DNA of 64,000 bases from Psychroflexus sp. MES1-P1E (GTDB lineage Bacteria; Bacteroidota; Bacteroidia; Flavobacteriales; Flavobacteriaceae): contig NZ_PJBS01000311.1 in NCBI RefSeq assembly GCF_002836055.1, forward strand, positions 1 to 64,000. Direction: 5' to 3'. The number at the start of each line of letters is the position of its first letter. Position 1 is the first letter of the stretch. A model generated the notes under the pieces. It had not been told where the DNA came from, searched no databases, and worked only from the letters and a program-made list of their open reading frames with translations. A program made the position numbers and the translations under genes. This document shows positions 35,178 to 43,799 of this stretch, one piece after another.

Positions 35178-35579
35178 TTAATCTGCTATGATTCCTTTTG
35201 AATTTAATAAGGGTAAATCTACAACCACTTCCGGTTTCAGAGAGAATCTTGAAAACCTGAAATCCTTATGGAGGAGCTTTCCTTCTAAAAAATAAGTCAC
35301 TTGAAAAATATTATCTAATGCTAAAACATCGTCATGAAGAAACTCGAGTTTAGCGAACGACTTAATGGGAAGAACCTCTAAATTCTTCCTTAAAATAGAA
35401 GTTGTTTTCGAGTTGCTTTCTCCTTTGGAAACAACTAAAACCGTCTCTAAAGGCTCGGTATTATCGTTGACGAGATAAATAGTCCATTCGTCTACTTTAA
35501 AGATAGGATTGAACTCATAAGAGGCAACAATGTAGACGTTTTTTACTTTTGGAATATCCCTGTCGATGTCTTTTTTCAT
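35178..35579 (-). CDS. Conserved orphan protein downstream of pheS
   Basis: 133 aa from ATG 35579 (MKKDIDRDIPKVKNVYIV). The open frame continues upstream only as an overlap with pheS. There is no signal peptide or membrane segment. The sequence is mostly beta-strand (WTIYLVNDNTEPLETVLVVSKGES). I recall that flavobacterial relatives are sometimes labelled as a phenylalanyl-tRNA synthetase subunit because they follow pheS, but no synthetase motif is present. It starts 10 nt after the pheS stop, so it is co-transcribed. The function is unknown. Confidence 0.8.
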   Translation of the reverse strand: MKKDIDRDIPKVKNVYIVASYEFNPIFKVDEWTIYLVNDNTEPLETVLVVSKGESNSKTTSILRKNLEVLPIKSFAKLEFLHDDVLALDNIFQVTYFLEGKLLHKDFRFSRFSLKPEVVVDLPLLNSKGIIAD

Positions 35580-35589
35580 GTTGAAAAAT

Positions 35590-36612
35590 TTACAATGACG
35601 ATTTAAACTGTTTAAGGAAGCGAACATCATTTTCATAAAACATACGGATATCGCCAATTTGATAAAGCAACATGGCTATTCGCTCTATACCCATACCAAA
35701 GGCAAAACCACTATACTCTTTAGGATCAATATCACAATTTCTTAAAACATTTGGATCCACCATTCCACATCCCATAATTTCTAACCACCCAGTCCCCTTG
35801 GTAATTCTATAATCGGTTTCTGTTTCCAGTCCCCAATAAATATCCACTTCTGCACTAGGTTCAGTAAAGGGGAAGTAAGACGGTCTTAACCGAATTTTGG
35901 ACTTACCAAACAACTCTTGTGTAAAATAAATCAAAGTTTGCTTCAAGTCTTTAAAAGATACATTTTTATCAATGTACAAACCTTCTACTTGATGAAATAT
36001 ACAATGAGACCGAGCTGAAATGTCTTCATTCCTAAAGACTCTTCCTGGAGAAATGGTTCGTATAGGAGGCTCATTGTTTTCCATATACCTCACTTGGACG
36101 CTCGAGGTGTGAGTTCTTAACAAAATATCTTTAGGATCAGTTTGGATAAAAAAGGTGTCCTGCATATCCCGAGCAGGGTGGTATTCTGGTAGGTTTAAGG
36201 CAGAGAAATTATGCCAATCGTCTTCAACTTCAGGTCCTTCAGAAACGTTAAACCCAATATTGGAAAATATGGTTGTGATTCTATTTTTGACTAGAGAAAT
36301 AGGGTGTCTCGCCCCAATTTCAAGAGGCTCCCCAGGTCTTGAGAGGTCGCCGTATAGCCCTTTATCCTCAATTTTTGAGGCAATTTCAGATTTCAGTTGC
36401 TCCACTTTTGATTGAGCTGAAACTTTCAACTCATTTATCGTTTTCCCAAACTCTTTCTTTTGTTCAGTAGGCACATTTTTAAATTCAGCAAAAAAGGCAT
36501 TCAGAATTCCTTTTTTTCCTAAATACTGAATTCTAAATTGCTCTAAATCTTCTGTTTTATCTGTTGTAAAGCGCTCAACATCATGTATATGCGCCTTTAT
36601 CTTATCTATCAT
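35590..36612 (-). CDS. pheS: Phenylalanine-tRNA ligase alpha subunit
   Basis: Catalytic subunit of the alpha2beta2 class II synthetase that charges tRNA-Phe. It is 340 aa. It has an N-terminal coiled coil, motif 2 (GRVFRNEDISARSHCIFHQVEG) and motif 3 (GFAFGMGIERIAMLLY). pheT is not in this window, so the two subunits are encoded apart. Promoter box at 36635-36642. Confidence 0.97.
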   Translation of the reverse strand: MIDKIKAHIHDVERFTTDKTEDLEQFRIQYLGKKGILNAFFAEFKNVPTEQKKEFGKTINELKVSAQSKVEQLKSEIASKIEDKGLYGDLSRPGEPLEIGARHPISLVKNRITTIFSNIGFNVSEGPEVEDDWHNFSALNLPEYHPARDMQDTFFIQTDPKDILLRTHTSSVQVRYMENNEPPIRTISPGRVFRNEDISARSHCIFHQVEGLYIDKNVSFKDLKQTLIYFTQELFGKSKIRLRPSYFPFTEPSAEVDIYWGLETETDYRITKGTGWLEIMGCGMVDPNVLRNCDIDPKEYSGFAFGMGIERIAMLLYQIGDIRMFYENDVRFLKQFKSSL

Positions 36613-36634
36613 ACTGTTTGGTAAAATGAATTTG

Positions 36635-36642
36635 CAAATTTA
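36635..36642 (-). promoter_or_regulatory. pheS promoter -7 box
   Basis: TAAATTTG on the minus strand (36642-36635) fits TAnnTTTG, about 22 nt before the ATG at 36612. The leader is too short for an attenuator. Confidence 0.45.
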
Positions 36643-36691
36643 TAAAAAAAAGCAGCATGTTCCCCATAAAAAATATTAATTACTCAGCATA

Positions 36692-37045
36692 CTATTCTAT
36701 ATACTCTCGTTTAAGAAAATAAGATACCAAGGCTTCTTTCATGAGTACCGTTTGTTCTCCTGCTTTTAAAACTGGAAGTTTTGAAATGTTATTGAAATGT
36801 GGCCAGCCATCTTCATCAACAAAGTCAAATTCATAGAATCCATAGGGCTCTAGAAGTGTACAGATACCGATGTGAATCAAATTAACTTTATCGTCTTTTT
36901 TAAATTTATCTTGTGGTCTGCCTAACTCCTGGACTCCTACTAAGTATATAATGGCATCGAGCTGCATCAAATCTCCATCTGCAAACTGTTCGGATAATGC
37001 ATTTTGAAGGGATTCCCAACGTTTTTTAAGTAATTCATCTCTCAT
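36692..37045 (-). CDS. Conserved hypothetical protein divergent from cvpA
   Basis: 117 aa, soluble and mixed alpha/beta (AIIYLVGVQELGRPQDKFKKDD). No known motif is recognised. It is transcribed away from cvpA. Its -7 box TACCTTTG (37057-37050) ends only about five bases before the ATG, so the mRNA may have little or no leader. The function is unknown. Confidence 0.75.
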   Translation of the reverse strand: MRDELLKKRWESLQNALSEQFADGDLMQLDAIIYLVGVQELGRPQDKFKKDDKVNLIHIGICTLLEPYGFYEFDFVDEDGWPHFNNISKLPVLKAGEQTVLMKEALVSYFLKREYIE

Positions 37046-37049
37046 ACCA

Positions 37050-37085
37050 CAAAGGTAAATGCTTTCATCGATTTGATTATATTTG
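37050..37085. promoter_or_regulatory. Compact divergent promoter pair
   Basis: Within the 45-bp gap between two ATGs there are two perfect TAnnTTTG boxes: TACCTTTG on the minus strand (37057-37050) and TATATTTG on the plus strand (37078-37085). Each ends 4-5 nt before its start codon, so transcription would start at or next to the ATG. No -33 TTG is evident for either. Confidence 0.5.
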
Positions 37086-37090
37086 ACGAC

Positions 37091-37612
37091 ATGAATATAG
37101 TGGACATTATTCTTGGTGTTTTGCTTCTCATAGGTCTTGTAAGAGGATTCCGGAGAGGCTTTATTTTAGAGCTTACTGGAATCATCGGTTTAATAGCGGG
37201 GATCTTTGGCGCTTTGGAATATAGTTACATTACAGAAAGTTATCTTACTCGATGGACAGACTTGTCGACCTCCAACATAGAGATTATTGGTTTTTTTATA
37301 AGTTTCCTAATCATAACGCTCGCCGTATCAATTTTGGGTAAGATTTTGACTAAAATAATACATACAATAGCTTTAGGAATGGTCAATCGACTACTAGGAG
37401 CATTATTTGGAGTGGTTAAAACAGGCTTATTCATTTTTATTTTGATATTAATTTTTGAGTATATCAATGCTGATGAAAGGTTTCTTGCAGCAACCAAATT
37501 TCAGGACTCTTTTATTGTGTCGACTATAAAAGAAGTGAGCTCTGCTCTTATACCTTCTTTGGAGGAATTAATAGAAACGAGTAATTTGTTGGATACTACT
37601 GATGAAGCATAA
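37091..37612 (+). CDS. cvpA: CvpA-family membrane protein
   Basis: 173 aa from ATG 37091. The upstream in-frame TTG at 37073 lies before the promoter box and is rejected. Four hydrophobic segments are seen, beginning NIVDIILGVLLLIGLVRGFRRG, which is the CvpA signature. In E. coli CvpA is linked to colicin V production and envelope stress; the molecular role here is unknown. It is monocistronic, followed by repeat copy C. Confidence 0.85.
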   Translation: MNIVDIILGVLLLIGLVRGFRRGFILELTGIIGLIAGIFGALEYSYITESYLTRWTDLSTSNIEIIGFFISFLIITLAVSILGKILTKIIHTIALGMVNRLLGALFGVVKTGLFIFILILIFEYINADERFLAATKFQDSFIVSTIKEVSSALIPSLEELIETSNLLDTTDEA

Positions 37613-37669
37613 AACACTTGCGAAAATAACTTTTAAGGGTTTGTCTTAAAAAATTAAAAGTCAGATTAA

Positions 37670-37797
37670 TACCAAATTAAACCTATCATGTCGCAATAAA
37701 TCGTTTTACCGAAACGAATTTGGCACAAGCCTTTTACGCTTGCTTTTTATGAAAAATAATTCAATTTATTTATACGACATTATAAATTTAATTTGAT
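37670..37797 (+). repeat. MITE-like intergenic element, copy C
   Basis: About 128 bp, the shortest copy. The left end TACCAAATTAAACCTATCATG and the right segment AATTCAATTTATTTATACG, continuing ACATTATAAATTTAATTTG, match copy A. The AACTAAGGCTATGC core is deleted, while an ACCGAAACGAATTTGGCAC block absent from A is kept. The right end overlaps the 3' end of the carbonic anhydrase gene (stop at 37788-37790), so the element encodes its last codons and stop. Confidence 0.85.
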
Positions 37798-38426
37798 AAA
37801 GACAGTAATTCTACTTTACCAGATTGAAGAGAATAAACTCCTCCTATAATCTTTATGTCTCCTTTATCCTCCATATCTTTTAAAATAGGACTTTTTTCAC
37901 GAACTCTTTGCATTGTTAACCGCACGTTTTTTTCGACCACATCATGAACAAATTTTTTATTGGTAGAATCTCTCTTACCTTCCGTTTTGACGGCTTCTAC
38001 AGCTGGTTTTATATTGCTTAATAGATGAGTGATGTTTCCTAATTCTATTCCATCACAAGCTGCGCTTACTGCTCCACAGCTCTCGTGACCCATCACAAAA
38101 ACAAGCTTACTCCCCGCCACTTTACAAGCATACTCCATACTTCCAAGAATATCTTTATTTTCAAAATTTCCCGCAACTCTAGCGACAAAAATATCACCTA
38201 TACCCTGATCGAAAACTGTTTCCACAGGAACACGGCTATCGACACAGGATAGAATAACAGCTTTAGGATATTGACCAACAGTAGCACTTACCTTTAAGGC
38301 GTTGTAATCTCTAGAATGAAAGTTATCTGATGTAAACCGATTATTTCCTTCTATCAGATCATTTAAGACTTCATCTGGAGTAAGGGCCTCTTGCTCTAAT
38401 TTAGTAATAATTTTATTTAATCCCAT
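37788..38426 (-). CDS. Beta-class carbonic anhydrase
   Basis: Interconverts CO2 and bicarbonate. It is 212 aa. The zinc ligands C61, D63 (in CVDSR, with R65), H114 and C117 (GHESCG) are all present. There is no signal peptide, so it is cytoplasmic. The last residues and stop codon fall within the end of repeat copy C, so the C-terminus may have been altered by the insertion. It is 2 nt downstream of a SulP transporter, suggesting a bicarbonate uptake pair. Confidence 0.95.
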   Translation of the reverse strand: MGLNKIITKLEQEALTPDEVLNDLIEGNNRFTSDNFHSRDYNALKVSATVGQYPKAVILSCVDSRVPVETVFDQGIGDIFVARVAGNFENKDILGSMEYACKVAGSKLVFVMGHESCGAVSAACDGIELGNITHLLSNIKPAVEAVKTEGKRDSTNKKFVHDVVEKNVRLTMQRVREKSPILKDMEDKGDIKIIGGVYSLQSGKVELLSLSN

Positions 38427-38428
38427 AA

Positions 38429-39994
38429 TTAGTAGTTTGACTTTAGGTTAAAAAATTTCTGATAGCTGTCTGGATTTTCGAATTTCCCTCGGTCTGAAAT
38501 AATGGTTATATAAATATCCCTATTTTTAGCTTTGGTCTTAAAATCTTCAAGAATTTCTAAAATATCGTAATCCAGATATTTAGATTTTCTGATATCAATT
38601 TCAACATTGGAATGCGATGCAATATCATTAAGAGATTTTAAGATTGCCCCTTTATTGAAAAACGTAACTTCTTCAGCAAAAGTCATTTTTACAAGTTTCC
38701 CATCACCCGTCTTATCTTCTACATTTAAGAAATGTGAGTTTTTATAACTATTAATGAGAATTACAATTAGACCTACAACAAGGCCTAAACCTATTCCTGT
38801 GAGCAAATCACTTAAAACGATACCTCCTACAGTCACCATAAAAGGTAAAAACTGAGTTTTTCCAAGCTTAAACATCTTTACGAATAAAGAAGGTTTCGCT
38901 AGCTTATAGCCTACAATAAATAAGACTCCTGCGAGAACTGCTAATGGGATGAGGTTGAGTAAATCTGGGATAAAAACGACTGCGAGAAGCAACCATACAG
39001 CATGTAATATTCCAGATAATTTGGTACGCCCTCCAGATTGGATGTTGGCAGAACTTCTTACAATCACTTGAGTAATGGGTAAGCCTCCTATAAAACCCGA
39101 GAGCATATTTCCTGTTCCTTGAGCAATCAATTCTCTATTTGTTGGTGTTACTCGCTTTCTAGGATCAAGCTTATCTGTTGCTTCGACACTTAGCAAAGTT
39201 TCCAAACTAGCCACAACTGCAATTGTAAACCCGACAACCCAAACTTCAGTGCTTGTGATAATCGAGAAATCTGGAAAAGTGAATTGAGTAATGAAATCTG
39301 AAAAACTACTAGGTACAGGAACTGAAACTAGATTGGAATCTGTAATTCCAAATACACTGTCGTCTTCTATAAATAACTTATAAAGAATCCCTGCAATAAC
39401 GGCGACTAAGGGACCTGGGACTACTTTAAAAAAGTGATGTTTTTTTTCTAAAACACTAGACCAAAATAACATAATCCCAATACTGATTAGTGTAATGCTT
39501 AGGGTCCCTATGGAGAGGCCTTCCCAAGCTAGGATGATATTATCTATCATCACCTTTATACTATAATGAAAAAAATCATAACTATCTGGTAAGCCAAAAG
39601 CAACTGAGAATTGCTTTAAAAAAATGATAATACCAATTCCTGCTAGCATTCCCTTTATGACTGAGGATGGGAAATAGTATCCTATGACTCCAGCTTTTAA
39701 GATGCCTAATAAAATTTGAATAGCTCCTCCTATCACCACAGCAACTAAGAAGTACTCATATTTGCCTAAGCTTGCGATTGCACTTAATACTATGACTGCC
39801 AGACCCGCTGCTGGACCGCTTACGCCTACTGAAGATCCACTTATGGAACCCACGACAATACCTCCTATTATACCAGCTATAACTCCAGCAAAAAGGGGAG
39901 CCCCACTAGCTAATGCAATACCCAAACATAAGGGTAGTGCTACAAAAAAGACAACTACACTAGAGGGTAGGTCTTTGTTTAAATGTTTAAACAT
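38429..39994 (-). CDS. SulP-family anion (probably bicarbonate) transporter
   Basis: 521 aa. The N-terminal membrane domain has about 12-14 segments (LPLCLGIALASGAPLFAGVIAG, SGPAAGLAV). A short C-terminal STAS domain covers about 430-515. SulP proteins carry sulfate, bicarbonate or other anions. Coupling to a carbonic anhydrase gene 2 nt away argues for bicarbonate, as in the BicA group, but this is inference. Confidence 0.9.
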   Translation of the reverse strand: MFKHLNKDLPSSVVVFFVALPLCLGIALASGAPLFAGVIAGIIGGIVVGSISGSSVGVSGPAAGLAVIVLSAIASLGKYEYFLVAVVIGGAIQILLGILKAGVIGYYFPSSVIKGMLAGIGIIIFLKQFSVAFGLPDSYDFFHYSIKVMIDNIILAWEGLSIGTLSITLISIGIMLFWSSVLEKKHHFFKVVPGPLVAVIAGILYKLFIEDDSVFGITDSNLVSVPVPSSFSDFITQFTFPDFSIITSTEVWVVGFTIAVVASLETLLSVEATDKLDPRKRVTPTNRELIAQGTGNMLSGFIGGLPITQVIVRSSANIQSGGRTKLSGILHAVWLLLAVVFIPDLLNLIPLAVLAGVLFIVGYKLAKPSLFVKMFKLGKTQFLPFMVTVGGIVLSDLLTGIGLGLVVGLIVILINSYKNSHFLNVEDKTGDGKLVKMTFAEEVTFFNKGAILKSLNDIASHSNVEIDIRKSKYLDYDILEILEDFKTKAKNRDIYITIISDRGKFENPDSYQKFFNLKSNY

Positions 39995-40072
39995 AAAATT
40001 GATTTGTCCATGCTCCTTTAAAAAAGAACATTTATTGATTTAATAAATAATTGAAAAAAATGGCGAATTCAA

Positions 40073-40363
40073 TTATAAAAAATCAGGAGGTGGACAGACT
40101 ATTTTTTGATGAATAGCTTCGTAGTTCAAAAGGTAAGGTGTCGTTGAACTGGATGTGTCTCTATATATAGAACCCGCGGTCATTAAGTTATGATCAATGA
40201 TGTAGTCACTAAAAGATACATTATTTTTTTCTGAGTTTTCTTCCTCATTAGCATTGAATACAAAACTAATGTCCACATCACTTTCTACCGATATCATCAA
40301 CAAAGTAGGAGTGATAATAAGGTTAGAAAAGGAAAAAATAAGTATAAATAATTTTAATCTCAT
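40073..40363 (-). CDS. Small secreted protein upstream of the SulP-carbonic anhydrase pair
   Basis: 96 aa. A hydrophobic N-terminus (MRLKLFILIFSFSNLIITPTLL) looks like a signal peptide or anchor. A Glu/Asn-rich middle (NEEENSEKNN) follows, and a conserved-looking tail ends in KIVCPPPDFL. I recall small flavobacterial proteins of the same pattern, ending in a PPP motif, near such transporter genes. No function is known. A coding call is supported by the signal-like start and by its being the only long frame in the gap 39995-40414. Confidence 0.6.
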   Translation of the reverse strand: MRLKLFILIFSFSNLIITPTLLMISVESDVDISFVFNANEEENSEKNNVSFSDYIIDHNLMTAGSIYRDTSSSTTPYLLNYEAIHQKIVCPPPDFL

Positions 40364-40414
40364 ATATAGCGTAAATATATAGATTAATTATAGAAATAGG
40401 AGGACTAGCTAATG

Positions 40415-41182
40415 TTATAGTTTTTTTAAAATTAAAGTCTTGACCCAGCCTTTAGACCCGTCGGAGAGTTCTATTTGAGTAAAGTCCCTAAAGGTAGAGC
40501 CTGTACTTACTTTACTTCCTTTGTTCATTTGAAAATTAACATCGCTTCTTGAGTTAGGCTCTACACGGACTTGTACTTGATCTTCAAAAATAATGGCAAA
40601 GGACTGCTCTCCTAAAAATTGATTTTGGAAACGTCCAAAAAGCAAACTAGTTATTCCGAACACTAAAAATAAAATTGAAATAAAAAAGTTGATGCGTTTT
40701 TTACGAGTGGTCCCAGACCTGAAATACAACACCATAAAAAAACCAAAACACAAAGAAAAAATGACACTTACCCAAGCCCAAGTATCCACCTTTAGCAGAT
40801 GTGTAGTCGTATAGACCATGGTGTTTAAATTGGACTCTGGTACGTTTTCAATCTTATCGATAGTTTGGGTGTTGGCAATCTCAAGATTTTCTCTCACCTC
40901 TTGGTCTGCAGGGTTGAGTTGAAGTGCTTTTTCATAATGAAATATAGCATTGGCCAAATCATTCTGTTTAAAATAAGCGTTCCCCAAATTGAAGTATAAT
41001 TCAGTTGAAACTAAACCCTCATCCAATAAACTAGTGTATAGCTCGACAGCTTTAGGAAATTGATCGTCGGCAAAAGCATCGTTTGCTTTTTCAAAAGTAT
41101 CTTCAAACTGAGAAAACCCAGTATAACTGATGAGTCCTATTAATAGGTAGAGATAGTATGTCATATTAAACTTCTTTATCAA
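40415..41182 (-). CDS. batE: BatE: TPR and SH3-like domain protein
   Basis: 255 aa. A signal sequence (LYLLIGLISYTGFSQ) precedes TPR repeats at about 25-105 (YFNLGNAYFKQNDLANAIFHYEKALQLNP). Two membrane segments follow at about 135-185, then a C-terminal SH3-like domain (about 190-253) with VRVEPNSRSDVNF and GSKGWVKTLIL. It is the last gene of the Bat operon. The start overlaps batD by 17 bp; the internal ATG at 41164 is an alternative. Confidence 0.88.
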   Translation of the reverse strand: MIKKFNMTYYLYLLIGLISYTGFSQFEDTFEKANDAFADDQFPKAVELYTSLLDEGLVSTELYFNLGNAYFKQNDLANAIFHYEKALQLNPADQEVRENLEIANTQTIDKIENVPESNLNTMVYTTTHLLKVDTWAWVSVIFSLCFGFFMVLYFRSGTTRKKRINFFISILFLVFGITSLLFGRFQNQFLGEQSFAIIFEDQVQVRVEPNSRSDVNFQMNKGSKVSTGSTFRDFTQIELSDGSKGWVKTLILKKL

Positions 41183-42923
41183 TTTCAGAAATCACTTTTG
41201 CTGCTTTTTCAAAATCAGCCTGCATATCCTTAGCCACTGAAGGCGTATACCTAGCCAATTCACAATTTTCAAGAAGTTTTAAAAATTGAGTAGTCGTTTC
41301 TTGAGAAATGCCATTCGCACTTAAGAGCTCTTGAATTTTATCTTTATGCATTTCTAAAGTCTGGATTTTCAATTTAGCTTTTAGATAATTATGAAAAGCT
41401 CTTTCTAAGGCTTCATAAAACAGCTGAGAAGTTCCTAAATTCTTTTTAGCTTCAGATAAATAACGCTTAGCCAACTTGTTCGCTCTTTTTTGTAGTAATT
41501 GATTCTGATCTGTTTCTCTGTTTTTTACTTTCCCAAAAATCAGCATAAACGGTATCGCTAAAAAAGGGGTAATAAATAATGTCCAGTATAATGGAGACTG
41601 GAAAAACATTGGATTATCCTTTTGCTTCAGGCTGGTCTTCAACTTTATATAATTGAAGTTGTTCTTAGAGGATATTATATTTTGAGCTTTAGCGTTATCA
41701 CCCCCTGAAGTCGTTATAGTTTCTCTCGGCCGCTCTGGTCCCGAATTGACTTTTATAGAAATAGGACTAGAATTTAAAGTCACGTAAAATTCAGTTCTTG
41801 GATTGAAATAAGAAAAAGGGACAGGTTGTATGGTATAATCTCCCTTGAATTCTGGAATCACAGTGTATTTTTCACTCACTCTACCCTGCATACCTAAACT
41901 CGACGTTCTTACGCTTTCTTGACGCTCCGGCTCATACAGTTCAAATGAAGATGGCGTGCGAATTACCGGCATATTAAACAGTTTCAAATTTCCTTTTCCA
42001 CTCACTTCTGAAGTCAACTCCAAAGACATTTGGGCATCTAGTTCTTGTCTGTTAGCTTTTAGTTTAAAATCAAACTCACCTACTGCACCAGAGAAATTTA
42101 CAGGCTTTCCCTCTTCTGGAAGAGGTTTCACATCTACAATTCGAGTATTGGCAGAAAAATTCTTTTCGACGACCTCGTAAGTTCGTCTTCCAAAAAAATC
42201 CCTTTGGTCTGTAGGGACTTCTACAGAAACAGCTAGCGATAGGGGCTCAATTTTCAACTCCCCTGTTCTTTGAGGATAAAGAACTGTTTTACGAAGTTCG
42301 ACATAACGATAAGGCTGTCCACCAAATTCTCCTTGTTTCAGTTCTAATTGATCAATATTGATATTTTGACTCCAAAAGCCTTCAAATTTAGGATCATCCA
42401 AAGGTCTCCAGTTTCTAATGTTCACCGTAGGACTCAAAAAAAGTTTGTACACCACATAAATCCCTTCGTTGAGGTAGGGTTTGTATTTACTCACTTCTGC
42501 TATGAGATGTATGCCGTCACCCGCCTCGGCAACCGCTTTAGATTGATTGGGGGTATCGACTGCAGCAGTAACTTCTATTTGAATTGGTGAGGTCTTATAG
42601 ACTTGACCCTTTACTGTAATTTCCGCTTGGCCAATAGTAATAGTCCCTCTTTTCTCTGGCTGAAAGAGATACGTAAACGTTTTTTGAAATGAACTCTGAC
42701 CATTTTTCCAGGATTGAGAAAAAGATTGGTTAGGGCCTCCAATTCTTCGTAGACCGCTGAAATTTGGAGGTATAAAATTGTCCCCGTTAGCATCTACGGT
42801 AAAATCAACTTTTAAACGCTCGTTTATTCCAATTTTCGTTCTACTAGCTTCTGCCGTAAAAGTAACTTGAGCTAACGAGGTTAGCCCTATTAAAAACAAC
42901 ATTAAGAATGTTACACTTTTCAT
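41166..42923 (-). CDS. batD: BatD oxygen-tolerance family protein
   Basis: 585 aa. It has a signal peptide (MKSVTFLMLFLIGLTSLAQ), a long extracytoplasmic beta-rich region starting VTFTAEASRTKIGINERLKV, one membrane segment near 435-455 (LYWTLFITPFLAIPFML), and a cytoplasmic helical tail. BatD proteins belong to the aerotolerance complex described in Bacteroides and Leptospira, with an unknown exact role. It lies 3 nt after batC and overlaps batE. Confidence 0.92.
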   Translation of the reverse strand: MKSVTFLMLFLIGLTSLAQVTFTAEASRTKIGINERLKVDFTVDANGDNFIPPNFSGLRRIGGPNQSFSQSWKNGQSSFQKTFTYLFQPEKRGTITIGQAEITVKGQVYKTSPIQIEVTAAVDTPNQSKAVAEAGDGIHLIAEVSKYKPYLNEGIYVVYKLFLSPTVNIRNWRPLDDPKFEGFWSQNINIDQLELKQGEFGGQPYRYVELRKTVLYPQRTGELKIEPLSLAVSVEVPTDQRDFFGRRTYEVVEKNFSANTRIVDVKPLPEEGKPVNFSGAVGEFDFKLKANRQELDAQMSLELTSEVSGKGNLKLFNMPVIRTPSSFELYEPERQESVRTSSLGMQGRVSEKYTVIPEFKGDYTIQPVPFSYFNPRTEFYVTLNSSPISIKVNSGPERPRETITTSGGDNAKAQNIISSKNNFNYIKLKTSLKQKDNPMFFQSPLYWTLFITPFLAIPFMLIFGKVKNRETDQNQLLQKRANKLAKRYLSEAKKNLGTSQLFYEALERAFHNYLKAKLKIQTLEMHKDKIQELLSANGISQETTTQFLKLLENCELARYTPSVAKDMQADFEKAAKVISEIDKEV

Positions 42924-42926
42924 GTT

Positions 42927-43799
42927 TTACCAGTCTTTTCCTGTTTTGGATTTTTGTCCTTTAGCTTTTTGTGCATTGAGTTTTTCCTGCACATCTTTCT
43001 CTTGATTCTCTATAGCTTCTAGCAAACGCTCAATTTGCTCTGGAGAGATTTGTCCTTTTTTATTTTGAGGTTGTTGTGGCTGCTTTTGCTCATCTTTCCC
43101 GCCATCTCCTTCTTGTTCTTTTTCCTGTTTACCTTTATCTCCTTCTTTATCTTTTTGATCCTCTTTATTTTCGTTTTGATCCCCTTTTTCTTCCTCTTGA
43201 TCTTTATTTTTGTCCTCTTTTTCCTTATCCTTGTTATCGCCTTTGTCTTTATTCTCTTTACTTTCGTCTTCTTTTTTATCCTGACTTTTATCCTCTTTGT
43301 CGTCACCATCCTTACTGCCATCGTTTTTCTCGTCTTTCAATTTCGACTTGGCATAAGCAAGATTATATCTGGTTTCTTCATCTGTAGGATTGTTACGTAA
43401 AGCATCTTTGTACGCCTCTACAGCAATTTGATATTGCTGCTCTTTCATAAAGGTGTTCCCCAAGTTATGGTAACTTTTGTGCTTTAGTGATTTGTCTTCT
43501 GTAGACTCAATCGCCTCAATTAAGCGAAGTTTAGCAGATTCAATTTCATTGTTTTCTAGATACAAATTTCCAAAATTGTAACTGATATCTGAATTGTCTT
43601 GGTCCATCGCTTTGGCTTCGCGAACTTTAGCTTCAGAAATAGGAAAATTGCCCGCATTGATTTGTGCATCAGCGAGTAATGTTTTGGTTTCCTTGGAAGC
43701 CTTAGAGATGTTTTGAGCATTACCTAAGGCAACACAAAATCCAAATATCACTGTGGCCCATACTATTTTTCTTCTATGCATCCTCTTTTTCATGTTCAT
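42927..43799 (-). CDS. batC: BatC: TPR protein with Lys/Glu/Asp-rich segment
   Basis: 290 aa. A membrane/signal segment (RKIVWATVIFGFCVALGNAQ) is followed by TPR repeats at about 40-155. A tract of nearly 90 residues, made almost only of K, E, D, N, Q and G, follows (about 160-245). The conserved end GQISPEQIERLLEAIENQEKD, finishing in KDW, closes it. The antisense frames opposite this tract are compositional shadows. It overlaps batB by 26 bp. Confidence 0.9.
   Translation of the reverse strand: MNMKKRMHRRKIVWATVIFGFCVALGNAQNISKASKETKTLLADAQINAGNFPISEAKVREAKAMDQDNSDISYNFGNLYLENNEIESAKLRLIEAIESTEDKSLKHKSYHNLGNTFMKEQQYQIAVEAYKDALRNNPTDEETRYNLAYAKSKLKDEKNDGSKDGDDKEDKSQDKKEDESKENKDKGDNKDKEKEDKNKDQEEEKGDQNENKEDQKDKEGDKGKQEKEQEGDGGKDEQKQPQQPQNKKGQISPEQIERLLEAIENQEKDVQEKLNAQKAKGQKSKTGKDW

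Noticed and set aside
35579-35657. Longer N-terminus for the pheS-linked orphan
   Set aside because: The extra 26 codons overlap pheS in another frame, and the ATG at 35579 follows the pheS stop at the usual spacing.
43019-43400. Several overlapping open frames opposite and across batC (Phe/Leu/Ile-rich or Lys-rich)
   Set aside because: They mirror the biased K/E/D tract of batC, have no start context of their own, and lie inside a clear operon gene.
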